A stretch of 64,000 nt of DNA from JBFLVU01 sp964589625. Its GTDB lineage: Bacteria > Acidobacteriota > UBA4820 > DSQY01. A program made the position numbers and the translations under genes. Each line of letters begins with the position of its first letter. The stretch's first letter is position 1. Shown here in pieces: positions 1 through 7,262 of this stretch. The notes below the pieces were generated by a model. It was not told the origin of the DNA. It searched no databases and saw only the letters and a program-made list of their open reading frames with translations. The DNA lies in assembly GCA_964589625.1 (NCBI GenBank), contig CAZPSH010000013.1, forward strand, positions 9,621 through 73,620, written 5' to 3'.

Positions 1-2
1 GG

Positions 3-542
3 GGATGCGAGCGGGCCATCGAGGTCGGGGTGGCCCTCTTCCGCGGCGGCCGGGAGGTGGGGGCTTTCGAGAGCCTCCTCCAGCCCGACACGGGGCTCTC
101 CTCCTTCGTGGTGGGGCTCACCGGGATTCGGGAGGCGGACCTCCGGGGGGCGCCGCGCTTCGAATCGGTCTGGCCGCCCCTGAAGTCCCTGCTCCGGGGG
201 AGGGTGCTCACGGCCCACAATCTGGCCTTCGACCGCCGGGTCCTCCGGATGGAAGCGGTGCGGATGGGCGCGGCCTTGCCGAAAACGGCCGGAGAGGTCT
301 GCACCCTCCGTCTTGCGCGGGCGGTTTTAGGACGGGCCGAGAGCCGCGGACTGGACGCCCTGGCTCTCCGCTTCGGCCTCTCCTTTTCGGCGCGCCACCG
401 GGCCTTGGACGACGCCCGGGTGGCGGGGCGCCTGCTCTTCCGGCTCATCGAGGCGGCGCGGGAGCGCCTGGAGGTCCGGACCCTCGACGACCTCGCGCGG
501 ATCCAGGGCACCCGGCCCATGGTGCGGAGGGCGAAGGGCTGA
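3..542 (+). CDS. DnaQ-like DEDDh 3'-5' exonuclease (5' partial)
   Basis: An exonuclease of the DNA polymerase III epsilon / RNase T fold, which removes nucleotides from 3' ends. The frame is open to the left edge, reading GCERAIEVGVALFRGG at its start. This is the stretch that normally follows the ExoI DxETTG motif, so the first catalytic Asp/Glu lie outside the window. ExoII is visible as TAHNLAFDRRVL and ExoIII as HRALDDARVAGRLLF, supplying the remaining DEDDh acidic residues and the histidine. The GTG at 30 is internal to the domain and unlikely to be the start. The protein is short after the exonuclease core, so it is either a stand-alone proofreading-type nuclease or the end of a longer protein. 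Which exonuclease it is cannot be told from this fragment. Confidence 0.85.
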   Translation, partial: GCERAIEVGVALFRGGREVGAFESLLQPDTGLSSFVVGLTGIREADLRGAPRFESVWPPLKSLLRGRVLTAHNLAFDRRVLRMEAVRMGAALPKTAGEVCTLRLARAVLGRAESRGLDALALRFGLSFSARHRALDDARVAGRLLFRLIEAARERLEVRTLDDLARIQGTRPMVRRAKG

Positions 543-858
543 CCGCGTCCCCCCCGGGCTCGCCGCGTCGAGGCGACCGCCCCCGGACTTGGGCCCGTTC
601 ACACCGTATCCCACGACGAAGGTCTCCCCAGCGGTCCATGGCGCATCGCTTTCGAAGCGAAGCGGAGAAAGCGGCGTCCCGACGGCGGCGCATCCGGGGC
701 TCCCTGGAACCAGGCCCCACCGCCTCATGCGCATTCAGTGGTGCGGCTCTGTATAGAACGCCCTCCCGCGCCGCCTCATCGAGGCTTCGCCGCAGGCTTG
801 ACGGGACCTCGGGGCGGAGCCTACTCTGGAGGCGGGACGAGCACGGGGAGGGGCGGCG
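543..858. other. Intergenic stretch upstream of the response regulator
   Basis: 316 bases with no convincing gene. It holds a small perfect hairpin (CGCTT-TCG-AAGCG near 648-660) and, at its right end, the promoter listed at 798-827. I see no repeat, RNA gene or coding signal in the rest. Confidence 0.6.
798..827 (+). promoter_or_regulatory. Sigma70-type promoter for the single-domain response regulator
   Basis: TTGACG at 798-803 and TACTCT at 822-827 with an 18-base spacer. The predicted start is near 834, about 25 bases before the ATG at 859, with GGGGAGG as the ribosome site between them. Confidence 0.5.
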
Positions 859-1212
859 ATGCGGGTCCTGGTCTGCGACGACAACGCCGACATCCGGGAA
901 ATGCTGACCTTCGTTCTCGAGGGGGACGGCCACGAGGTGGAGGCGGTGGGAAACGGCCGCCTGCTGCTGGAGTGCGTGAAGGCCCGGAGGCCCGACCTGA
1001 TCCTCCTCGACCTGCGAATGCCCGGCTTCGACGGGTTCGAGGTGCTGAAGGCCCTCCACGCGGGCGGCGGATCGCCTCCGCCCGTGGTGGCCATCTCCGC
1101 CAAGACTCTGGAGGAAGACCGCCGGGCGGCCCTCGCGGCGGGCGCGAGCCGTTACCTCCTGAAGCCCTTCGGCATCAACGAACTCTTGGACACCGTCCGT
1201 TCCTTCGGATAA
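859..1212 (+). CDS. Single-domain response regulator (CheY-like receiver)
   Basis: A stand-alone receiver domain of 117 residues that would be phosphorylated by a histidine kinase and signal by protein contact. The acidic pocket is D7/D8, the phospho-acceptor is D51 in LLDLRMPG and the conserved lysine is K102 in LLKPFG. The switch Thr/Ser position is S80 in VAISAK. There is no output domain. No kinase is adjacent: the upstream gene is a nuclease and the downstream gene is convergent, so the partner kinase is encoded elsewhere. The family is certain; the pathway is unknown. Confidence 0.93.
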   Translation: MRVLVCDDNADIREMLTFVLEGDGHEVEAVGNGRLLLECVKARRPDLILLDLRMPGFDGFEVLKALHAGGGSPPPVVAISAKTLEEDRRAALAAGASRYLLKPFGINELLDTVRSFG

Positions 1213-1258
1213 GGAAGGGATCGAGGAAACGGCCCCGCGGCGGCGCGGCGGCGGCCCG

Positions 1259-2851
1259 TCACTTCGACGGCGGCGTCCCGGCGGCGGCCAGAAGGAGGTA
1301 CCGGTCGCCGCCGATGGGCCCGGCGTGGACGACCCGGAACCGGCCGTCCTCCTCCGCGCCCCAGTCCTCTTGCTGTACGAGAAGGAGGCGGTGGCCCCCC
1401 TCGAGGAGGAACCGCTCGGCCTCCGCGCGCTCGGTCTTCGGAAACACGGGCGTCGTCGCCCGGAGGTAGTAGTTCACCGAAGGCACGAGATTGGGGAAGG
1501 TGCCGACGGTCCCCCCCGCATCCAGGAAAGGCCTCGCGGCGGCGGCGAAGGGGCGCGGGGTCTTGGTCCGGTCCAGGGCAGCCGCGGCCGGCACGACGGT
1601 CAGGGGGAAGAAGGCCAGCGCGCAGGTGGCGAGGCAGACCGCACCGGGAATGGGCTTCCCGCGCCCCGTGAGCCAGGCGGCCGAAAGGGCGCCCCCGGCG
1701 AGGACCAGGGCGCCCAGGACCAGGTAGGGCCTCAGGGGGTGGTAGGCCTCGGGCATCTGTGCGATGCCCACGGCTCCGGCCCCGGCGAAGACCGCCCCGA
1801 GCACGACGTAGGCCAGGCGGAAGCCCCCCGTCTTCCAGCGGCCCGCCTCCAGGTTGAGAAGGCCGTAGGCGACGAGCAGGGCCATGCCCGGAAAGAGGGG
1901 GTGGATGTAGACCGAGCGCTTGCCCGCCGAGAGGGAGAAGAAGACGAGGTAGACGCCCATCCAGACCAGGGGCAGGAGGGCCCCAGGCTCCCGCCAGGCC
2001 TTCCTCCGGATCAGGGGAGCGGCGAGGGGAACGAGGAGGAGGGAGAAGGGAAGCCCGTCCGCGAAGAGCACTCCCAGGTATTGGTAGATGGGCGCCTTGT
2101 GGTGCCAGGGCTCCAGGTAGCGCTGGACGGACTGCTTAAAAACGAGGCTCCTGGGGTAGTCCCACCCGGCGGCCAGACCGGCGGCGCCCAGCCAAAGGGC
2201 CACGAGGAGAAGGGCTCCCGGGACGGACCACTGGAGGCCGAGGCGCCTCATGCCGCCCCAATCCCGCCTCAGGGACAGGTAGACGAGGAGGATGAGCCAG
2301 GGGAGGAGACAGCCGACGGCCCCCTTGGACAGCACGCCGAGGGCCGCGAGGAGGGCCATCCCGAGAAGGCCCGGCAGGCGCCGCCCCTGCCCCGCGGAAA
2401 GTCGCAACCCCAACGCGATCTGCCCCGTCACGAGGGCGGCCAGGACCATGTCGATCTGCCCGAACTGGGCCTGCCAGCCGAACTTGAACAGGCTCCCCAA
2501 CAGGAGGGGCGCCAGCCACGCGCCCCTCGGCCCCATGAGCCTCAGCCCGATGAGGCCCGTGAGGGCGAGGGTGAGGAGCCCTCCGAGGAGGCTCGGGACC
2601 TTTACGGCCCACTCGGGCACGTCCTCCGAGAGGAGGGAGGAAACCTGGACCAGGTCGAAGAAGAACGGGGGTTTCTGAGAGTAGATCTCGCCGTTCAAGA
2701 GGGGTACGAGCCAGCGGCCGCTCTCCCGCATCTCTCGCGCCACCTGCGCGTACCGGGCCTCGTCGGGCGCCCAGACGCCCCTCGCGGGAAGGAGGGAGGC
2801 CCAGACCGCGAGGCAGGCGGCGAGGACCCACAGCAGACGGCGGCGGTCCAT
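1259..2851 (-). CDS. GT39/ArnT-like membrane glycosyltransferase
   Basis: Integral-membrane glycosyltransferase of the PMT_2/ArnT superfamily (530 residues). These enzymes move a sugar from a polyprenyl-phosphate carrier onto lipid A, a protein or another periplasmic acceptor. The N-terminal helix is followed by the family signature: the acidic pair D30-E31 in APDEARYAQVAREM, then GRWLVPLLNGEIYSQKPP with the conserved KPP at 60-62. Around ten further hydrophobic helices follow. It is the last gene of a minus-strand cluster with a GT2 enzyme that could load the carrier and a LAB_N membrane protein. The acceptor and sugar cannot be read from sequence. Start ATG at 2851; the LAB_N stop lies 3 bases upstream, so translation is probably coupled. 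Confidence 0.88.
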   Translation of the reverse strand: MDRRRLLWVLAACLAVWASLLPARGVWAPDEARYAQVAREMRESGRWLVPLLNGEIYSQKPPFFFDLVQVSSLLSEDVPEWAVKVPSLLGGLLTLALTGLIGLRLMGPRGAWLAPLLLGSLFKFGWQAQFGQIDMVLAALVTGQIALGLRLSAGQGRRLPGLLGMALLAALGVLSKGAVGCLLPWLILLVYLSLRRDWGGMRRLGLQWSVPGALLLVALWLGAAGLAAGWDYPRSLVFKQSVQRYLEPWHHKAPIYQYLGVLFADGLPFSLLLVPLAAPLIRRKAWREPGALLPLVWMGVYLVFFSLSAGKRSVYIHPLFPGMALLVAYGLLNLEAGRWKTGGFRLAYVVLGAVFAGAGAVGIAQMPEAYHPLRPYLVLGALVLAGGALSAAWLTGRGKPIPGAVCLATCALAFFPLTVVPAAAALDRTKTPRPFAAAARPFLDAGGTVGTFPNLVPSVNYYLRATTPVFPKTERAEAERFLLEGGHRLLLVQQEDWGAEEDGRFRVVHAGPIGGDRYLLLAAAGTPPSK

Positions 2852-2854
2852 GGC

Positions 2855-3154
2855 TCAGGCCTCGCCGGGGGCCATCTCCCCGCGGCGGCGCCGACGGAAA
2901 ATGAGCATCAGGTTTCGGACGTAGATGAAGAGGCCGGTGGCCTGGCCCAGGATGAAGACGGGGTCCTTCCGGTAGATGGAGTAGGCCAGGAGAAGAAGCC
3001 CCCCCGCCAGGCTGAAATACCAGAAGGCCACGGGGATGACGCTGCGCTTCTTTCGCTCGCTCGCCAGCCACTGGACCACGAAGCGCATGAAGAAGGCGCC
3101 CTGCGCCACGAAGCCGAGGATGAGCCAGAATCGGGGCCAGGTAAACCAGCTCAA
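2855..3154 (-). CDS. LAB_N (lipid-A-disaccharide synthase N-terminal-like) membrane protein
   Basis: Small membrane protein of about 99 residues matching the LAB_N domain: WPRFWLILGFVAQGAFFMRFVVQWLASER, then SVIPVAFWYFSLAGG and YRKDPVFILGQATGLFIYVRNL, three hydrophobic helices in all. I place the start at TTG 3154, whose last two bases begin the TGA stop of the upstream glycosyltransferase (TTGA overlap) and which follows a GGAGGAATTGCC ribosome site. Longer open sequence upstream is out-of-frame glycosyltransferase DNA. Proteins of this family are often encoded beside GT2 and GT39 enzymes. The neighbouring GT2 lacks its own membrane helices, so this may be its membrane partner (inference). 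Confidence 0.87.
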   Translation of the reverse strand: MSWFTWPRFWLILGFVAQGAFFMRFVVQWLASERKKRSVIPVAFWYFSLAGGLLLLAYSIYRKDPVFILGQATGLFIYVRNLMLIFRRRRRGEMAPGEA

Positions 3155-3885
3155 GGCAATTCCTCCCGGACGCGGTAGCGAAGGACCCGCGTCTGCATCC
3201 ACCTTACGGCCAGGAGGTCGGGAAGGGTGGCCCTCAGGCGGTCGAAGACCCCGTACTTGGTCTCGCCGTGGATTCGGGGCCGATGGTTCACCTTCACCTG
3301 CGTCACGGTGAACCCCTCCATCCGGCACAGGGTGGGAAGGAAGCGGTGCATCCCCTTCAGGAGCTTCAGCGGAGCCACCGCCTCCCGCCGGAAGGCCTTT
3401 AGGGAGCAGCCGGTGTCGATGATGTCCTCGTGGGTGGCCCAGTTCCGCACGCCGTTTCCGATCCGGGACGTGACCTTCTTCACGAGGCTGTCCCGGCGCT
3501 TGGCGCGGTATCCCACGGCCACGTCGAAGCGGTCCATCTGGGCCAGGAGGAGGGGGATGTCGTGGGGGTCGTTCTGGAGGTCCGCATCGAGGGTGATGAG
3601 GATTTCTCCCCGGGCGGACCGCAGTCCCGCGTCCATGGCGGCGGTCTGCCCGGCGTTCTTTTCGAAGACGACCACCCGCACCATGGGGTTGGCGGGCAGG
3701 AGGCCCCGGAGGACCTCCAGGGACCGGTCCCGGCTGCCGTCGTCCACAAAGACGACCTCGTAGGAGAGGCCCTCCGGGTCGAGGGTTTCGCGGATCTCCC
3801 TCAGGAGGACCGGGAGGTTCTCCTCCTCGTTGTAGACGGGGACGACGACGGAGACACGGGGGCGGGTCGAGGGCTCAGCGGCCAT
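3151..3885 (-). CDS. GT2 glycosyltransferase, dolichyl/undecaprenyl-phosphate sugar synthase type
   Basis: A GT-A-fold enzyme that transfers a sugar from a nucleotide donor to a polyprenyl phosphate on the cytoplasmic face. It starts PRVSVVVPVYNEEENLPVLL, has FVDDGSRDRS for nucleotide binding and TLDADLQNDP as the metal-binding DxD region, and ends with GETKYGVFDRL, typical of DPM1/ArnC-like enzymes. At 244 residues it lacks the two C-terminal transmembrane helices of ArnC. The next gene encodes a small three-helix LAB_N protein and overlaps it by four bases. Its own start overlaps the ureohydrolase end by 11 bases. With the downstream GT39 enzyme the cluster would load and then use a lipid-linked sugar. 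Confidence 0.9.
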   Translation of the reverse strand: MAAEPSTRPRVSVVVPVYNEEENLPVLLREIRETLDPEGLSYEVVFVDDGSRDRSLEVLRGLLPANPMVRVVVFEKNAGQTAAMDAGLRSARGEILITLDADLQNDPHDIPLLLAQMDRFDVAVGYRAKRRDSLVKKVTSRIGNGVRNWATHEDIIDTGCSLKAFRREAVAPLKLLKGMHRFLPTLCRMEGFTVTQVKVNHRPRIHGETKYGVFDRLRATLPDLLAVRWMQTRVLRYRVREELP

Positions 3886-4765
3886 TCCGTTCGGCCTCCT
3901 GGACGTAGGCGATGATCTTGTAGGCCAGCCGGGCCGCCAGGAAATCGGCGGAGAAGTGAATCCGGTCGGGAGCGAGTTCCATGAGGTCCGCGCCCACCAC
4001 CCTCCGCTCCCGGCAGAGGCGCCGGAGGAACTTCAGGACCGGATACCAGGCCAGGCCGCCCGGCTCGGGGGTTCCCGTGCAGGGGACGAGGGAGGGGTCG
4101 AAGCCGTCCAGGTCCACCGTCAGGTAGACCTTCTCCGGCAGGGCTGACAGGGCCCGGTCCATCCAGGCCTCCCCCTCCTGGCACTCCCGGGCCCACAGGA
4201 CGGGCCATGTGCCCTGCTCCTTCAGGAAGTCGGCCTCCTCCCGCGAAAGGGAGCGGATGCCCACCTGGGCCGTGCCGGCGCTGGCCTCCACCACGCGCCG
4301 CATGACGCAGGCGTGGTTGAAGGGGGTCCCTTCGTAGGCGTCCCGAAGGTCGGCGTGGGCGTCGATCTGGACCACGCCGATTTCGCCGTGGACCGCGCGG
4401 TGCGCCTCGAATGCCGGCCATGTGAGGCTGTGCTCCCCTCCGAGGGAGACCACGAACTTCCCCTGGGCCAGGTAGTGGGAGACGGCTTCGCGGACCGTCT
4501 CCACCATCGCGGCCGGGGCCGCGTCGTGGAAGTAGAGATCCTCCGTCGTGTGGATGCCGGCTCCGGAAGCCTCGAAGCCGACCTCCTCGTCGTAGAGCTC
4601 CATGTTGCGGGAGGCCTCGATGATGGCGCGAGGGCCGAGCTTGGTCCCCTTGCCGTAGGATGTGGTGGCTTCGTAAGGAAGGGGAAGGATCACGAAGCGC
4701 GAGGAGGCGAGGGAGCTGTTCTCGGGGGGAAGCCCCCCGAAGTTGTTGGGATAGAACTCCGGCAT
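3875..4765 (-). CDS. speB: Ureohydrolase (agmatinase/arginase family)
   Basis: A binuclear-manganese hydrolase of the agmatinase family, which releases urea from a guanidino substrate, most often agmatine to putrescine. The metal-binding motifs are present: GGEHS with H112, DAHADLRD (D135, H137, D139) and TVDLDGFDP (D218, D220). The first motif has Glu where most members have GGDHS. I chose ATG 4765 (MPEFYPNNFGG, 296 residues) because it follows an AGGAGAGGGC ribosome site and gives the family length; in-frame starts further up are non-conserved. It is the first gene of the minus-strand glycosyltransferase cluster, with a promoter at 4802-4830. The substrate is not proven: agmatine, arginine and other guanidino compounds are all possible. 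Confidence 0.85.
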   Translation of the reverse strand: MPEFYPNNFGGLPPENSSLASSRFVILPLPYEATTSYGKGTKLGPRAIIEASRNMELYDEEVGFEASGAGIHTTEDLYFHDAAPAAMVETVREAVSHYLAQGKFVVSLGGEHSLTWPAFEAHRAVHGEIGVVQIDAHADLRDAYEGTPFNHACVMRRVVEASAGTAQVGIRSLSREEADFLKEQGTWPVLWARECQEGEAWMDRALSALPEKVYLTVDLDGFDPSLVPCTGTPEPGGLAWYPVLKFLRRLCRERRVVGADLMELAPDRIHFSADFLAARLAYKIIAYVQEAERNGR

Positions 4766-4801
4766 GCCCTCTCCTGAAGTGCCCCCCGGCCTCTCCCGCG
4801 T

Positions 4802-4830
4802 AGGATAGGCCAGAGGCCGCTCTCGTGCAA
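4802..4830 (-). promoter_or_regulatory. Sigma70-type promoter for the ureohydrolase/glycosyltransferase cluster
   Basis: On the minus strand: TTGCAC (4830-4825), a 17-base spacer and TATCCT (4807-4802). The predicted start is about 30 bases ahead of the ATG at 4765. Confidence 0.5.
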
Positions 4831-4877
4831 GGGCGCGAGCGGGACGGTCGAGGCCTTCGCCGCGCGCCGGATGCGCC

Positions 4878-4906
4878 TTGTCGCGGGCGGCGCTGTGGGA
4901 TAGGCT
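4878..4906 (+). promoter_or_regulatory. Sigma70-type promoter for the cyclic-nucleotide/def/fmt operon
   Basis: TTGTCG (4878-4883), a 17-base spacer and TAGGCT (4901-4906), just upstream of the GGGAGG ribosome site of the gene starting at 4926. It is divergent from the promoter at 4802-4830. Confidence 0.4.
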
Positions 4907-4925
4907 TCTCGCAGGGAGGCGGGCC

Positions 4926-5825
4926 ATGGCCCTCTTTTCGAGGTCGGACAGATCCGATGCCCTAGAACTCCTGCGCCAGGGGAAGTTCCCCGAGGCGGCG
5001 AAGGTCCTGGAGAAGCGGCTTGCCCAGAGCCCCGACGATATGTCCGTGAAGCTCCGTCTGGCCGAGGCCTACGAGGGCTGCAACCGGCGGGGCGAGGCGG
5101 CGCGGCTCTACCGGGGGGAGGCCGAATCGGCCATGCGGAGCGGCCAGAGGGCGCAGGCCACGGCGCTCCTGCGAAAGGCCCTCCGGCTCTTTCCGGAGGA
5201 CGCGGAGATCCTCGAGCGGATGCGGGGGATCGACGGGGTCCGAGAGGCGTCGGCCCCGGTGGAGGCCTTCTCTTTCGACCTGGAGGCCCCGGCGGTGCCG
5301 GAGGCGCCCGCTCCGCCGCGGCCCCAGTCCGGGCCGGAACCGCCCGCGGAATCTGGTTTTCACGAGTCGGGGGAGGGGATTTTCGCCACCCTGCACGCCA
5401 TCATGCCGGACCTGTCCGCCGATGACCTGGGACGCCTGTCCGCGCTCTTGAGGGAGAGGACCCTCTCGAAGGGGGAGGCCCTCGTTCGGGAAGGGGAGGC
5501 GGGGGGGGCGCTGTTTATCGTGTCGAGGGGCCTCTTCGAGGTCCGGGGGACCTTCGGAGGGGAGGAACTCGACCTCGGCACCCTGGGACGGGGCGACGTG
5601 ATCGGGGAGGTGAGCCTTCTCCAGCAGGTGCCCCGAACGGCTACGGTGACGGCTCTGGAGTCGGCCGTGGTCCTCGAAATGGAAACGGAGAAGGTCTCGC
5701 GCCTGCTGGACGAGCGGCGCGATCTGCGCGCCCGCCTCGATGCCGTCGTGGAAGCCAGGGTCCGCCAAACCTTGGACCTGCTCAAGAAGAAGGACGCCGG
5801 TTCGAATGACGATACGCAAAGTTGA
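4926..5825 (+). CDS. TPR plus cyclic-nucleotide-binding domain protein
   Basis: A cytoplasmic 299-residue protein with two parts. The first ~110 residues are TPR-like helices (GKFPEAAKVLEKRLAQSPDD, ALLRKALRLFPEDAEIL). After a Pro/Ala-rich linker, residues ~155-270 form a cNMP-binding fold: LSKGEALVREGEAGGALFIV, then GDVIGEVSLLQQVPRTATV, the phosphate-binding cassette with its Glu and Arg. There is no DNA-binding helix-turn-helix, so it is a cAMP/cGMP sensor or scaffold rather than a CRP-type regulator. Start ATG 4926 follows GGGAGGCGGGCC. It overlaps the deformylase start by 20 bases, so it is the first gene of the def-fmt-rsmB operon, which is unusual company for this domain pair. Confidence 0.85.
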   Translation: MALFSRSDRSDALELLRQGKFPEAAKVLEKRLAQSPDDMSVKLRLAEAYEGCNRRGEAARLYRGEAESAMRSGQRAQATALLRKALRLFPEDAEILERMRGIDGVREASAPVEAFSFDLEAPAVPEAPAPPRPQSGPEPPAESGFHESGEGIFATLHAIMPDLSADDLGRLSALLRERTLSKGEALVREGEAGGALFIVSRGLFEVRGTFGGEELDLGTLGRGDVIGEVSLLQQVPRTATVTALESAVVLEMETEKVSRLLDERRDLRARLDAVVEARVRQTLDLLKKKDAGSNDDTQS

Positions 5826-6339
5826 GCTGTACGGTTCGCCCGTGTTGAGGGAAAAGGCCAGGCGGGTGGAGGAGATCACGCCCGAGGTCCGTTCCCTCAT
5901 GGACGACATGGAGGAGACCATGCGGTTCGCAGGCGGAGCGGGGCTCGCCGCGAACCAGGTGGGCGAGGCCGTGCGGGTCATGGTGGTGGACCTGGGCCTG
6001 GAGGGCGGTCCGGAGAACTACACGATCTTCGTGAACCCGGAGATCCTGGAGCAGTCGGGAGAGTCCTTCCGGGAGGAGGGGTGCCTCTCTTTTCCGAAGA
6101 TCTTCGAAAAGGTGCGCCGCCCTTTCCACGTGAAGATTCGCGCCCAGGACCGGGAAGGGAAGACCTTCGAACTCGAGGGCGACGCCTACCTGGCCCACGC
6201 TCTCTGCCACGAGATCGATCACCTCGACGGCGTGCTCATCCTCGACCGCGTCTCCCCCCTCCGGAGAGACATCCTGAAGCGCAAAATCAAGAAGATGATC
6301 CGGGAAGGCGAATGGGACAACCCCTACCCGTCCGGCTAA
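5806..6339 (+). CDS. def: Peptide deformylase
   Basis: Removes the formyl group from the N-terminal methionine of new proteins. All three family motifs are present: GAGLAANQ (44-51), EGCLS (91-95, metal-binding Cys) and HEIDH (135-139, two metal His and the catalytic Glu). The 177-residue length is normal. Start ATG 5806 (MTIRKVELYG) lies inside the 3' end of the preceding gene; further upstream the frame is not conserved. It precedes fmt with a 28-base overlap, the common def-fmt pairing. Confidence 0.97.
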   Translation: MTIRKVELYGSPVLREKARRVEEITPEVRSLMDDMEETMRFAGGAGLAANQVGEAVRVMVVDLGLEGGPENYTIFVNPEILEQSGESFREEGCLSFPKIFEKVRRPFHVKIRAQDREGKTFELEGDAYLAHALCHEIDHLDGVLILDRVSPLRRDILKRKIKKMIREGEWDNPYPSG

Positions 6340-7262
6340 TCTTCATGGGGACGCCCGACTTCGCCCGGGCGAGCCTGAAGGCGCTTCTCGAAGCGGGCCT
6401 GAGGCCCGTGGCGGTCGTCACCCAGCCGGACAAGGCACGGGGCCGCGGTCGAAGGATGGCCGCTCCGCCCGTCAAGGTCCTCGCCGAGTCGGAGGGACTG
6501 CCCGTCCTTCAGCCCGCCACCCTCAAGGACCCCGCGGCGCAGGAAGCTCTCCGGGCGCTGGCGCCCGACCTCATCGTGGTGGCGGCTTACGGGAAGATCC
6601 TTCCCAAGGCCGTCCTCGAAGTTCCCCGCCTGGGATGCATCAACGTCCACGCCTCCCTCCTTCCCCGTCACCGGGGCGCCTCCCCGGTGTCCCACGCCAT
6701 CTGGGAGGGTGACGAGGTGACGGGGATCTCCATCATGCGCATGGAAGAGGGCCTCGACACGGGGCCGGTGTACGTCCAAAGGGCGATCCCCGTGCCGGAG
6801 GGGGCCACGACGGGCACCCTCACGCCGGTCCTTGCCGACCTGGGGGGGCGGCTTCTCTTGGAGGCCCTTCCGGGCATCGTATCCGGTGACGTGGCGCCCG
6901 AGGCCCAGAGCGACGCGGAGGCCACCTACGCGGCCCGCCTCCGTCCGGAGGACGGGCGCCTCGACTTCTCCCAACCGGCCCGGAGGCTCGAGCGCCAGGT
7001 GCGTGCCCTCTCCCCCTGGCCCGGCGCCTTCGTGACGATCCGATCCGAGCGGCTCAAAGTGGAGAGATCCCTTCTGGGTGGTTCCGCCCCGGCCGAGGCT
7101 CGGCCGGGAGAGGTGGTTTCGGGGCCGCCCGTTTCGGTGGCCTGTGGAGACGGCCGATGTCTCGTTCTGACGGACCTTCAAAGGGAAGGTCGCCGCGTCC
7201 TGTCCTCCGCCGACCTCGTGCGGGGGTTCCCCCTTCCCCCGGGAACGCGCCTCGGGGAGTGA
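6312..7262 (+). CDS. fmt: Methionyl-tRNA formyltransferase
   Basis: Formylates initiator Met-tRNA with 10-formyl-tetrahydrofolate. At 316 residues it matches the usual length. The N-terminal Rossmann part starts RLIFMGTPDFARASL; the catalytic triad is N111, H113 (INVHASLLP) and D149 (EEGLDTGPV); the flexible loop is SLLPRHRGASP. A C-terminal OB-like domain follows (TYAARLRPEDGRLDFSQPA). ATG 6312 has a GGGAAGG ribosome site and overlaps def. The stop overlaps the rsmB start as GTGA. Confidence 0.97.
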   Translation: MGQPLPVRLIFMGTPDFARASLKALLEAGLRPVAVVTQPDKARGRGRRMAAPPVKVLAESEGLPVLQPATLKDPAAQEALRALAPDLIVVAAYGKILPKAVLEVPRLGCINVHASLLPRHRGASPVSHAIWEGDEVTGISIMRMEEGLDTGPVYVQRAIPVPEGATTGTLTPVLADLGGRLLLEALPGIVSGDVAPEAQSDAEATYAARLRPEDGRLDFSQPARRLERQVRALSPWPGAFVTIRSERLKVERSLLGGSAPAEARPGEVVSGPPVSVACGDGRCLVLTDLQREGRRVLSSADLVRGFPLPPGTRLGE

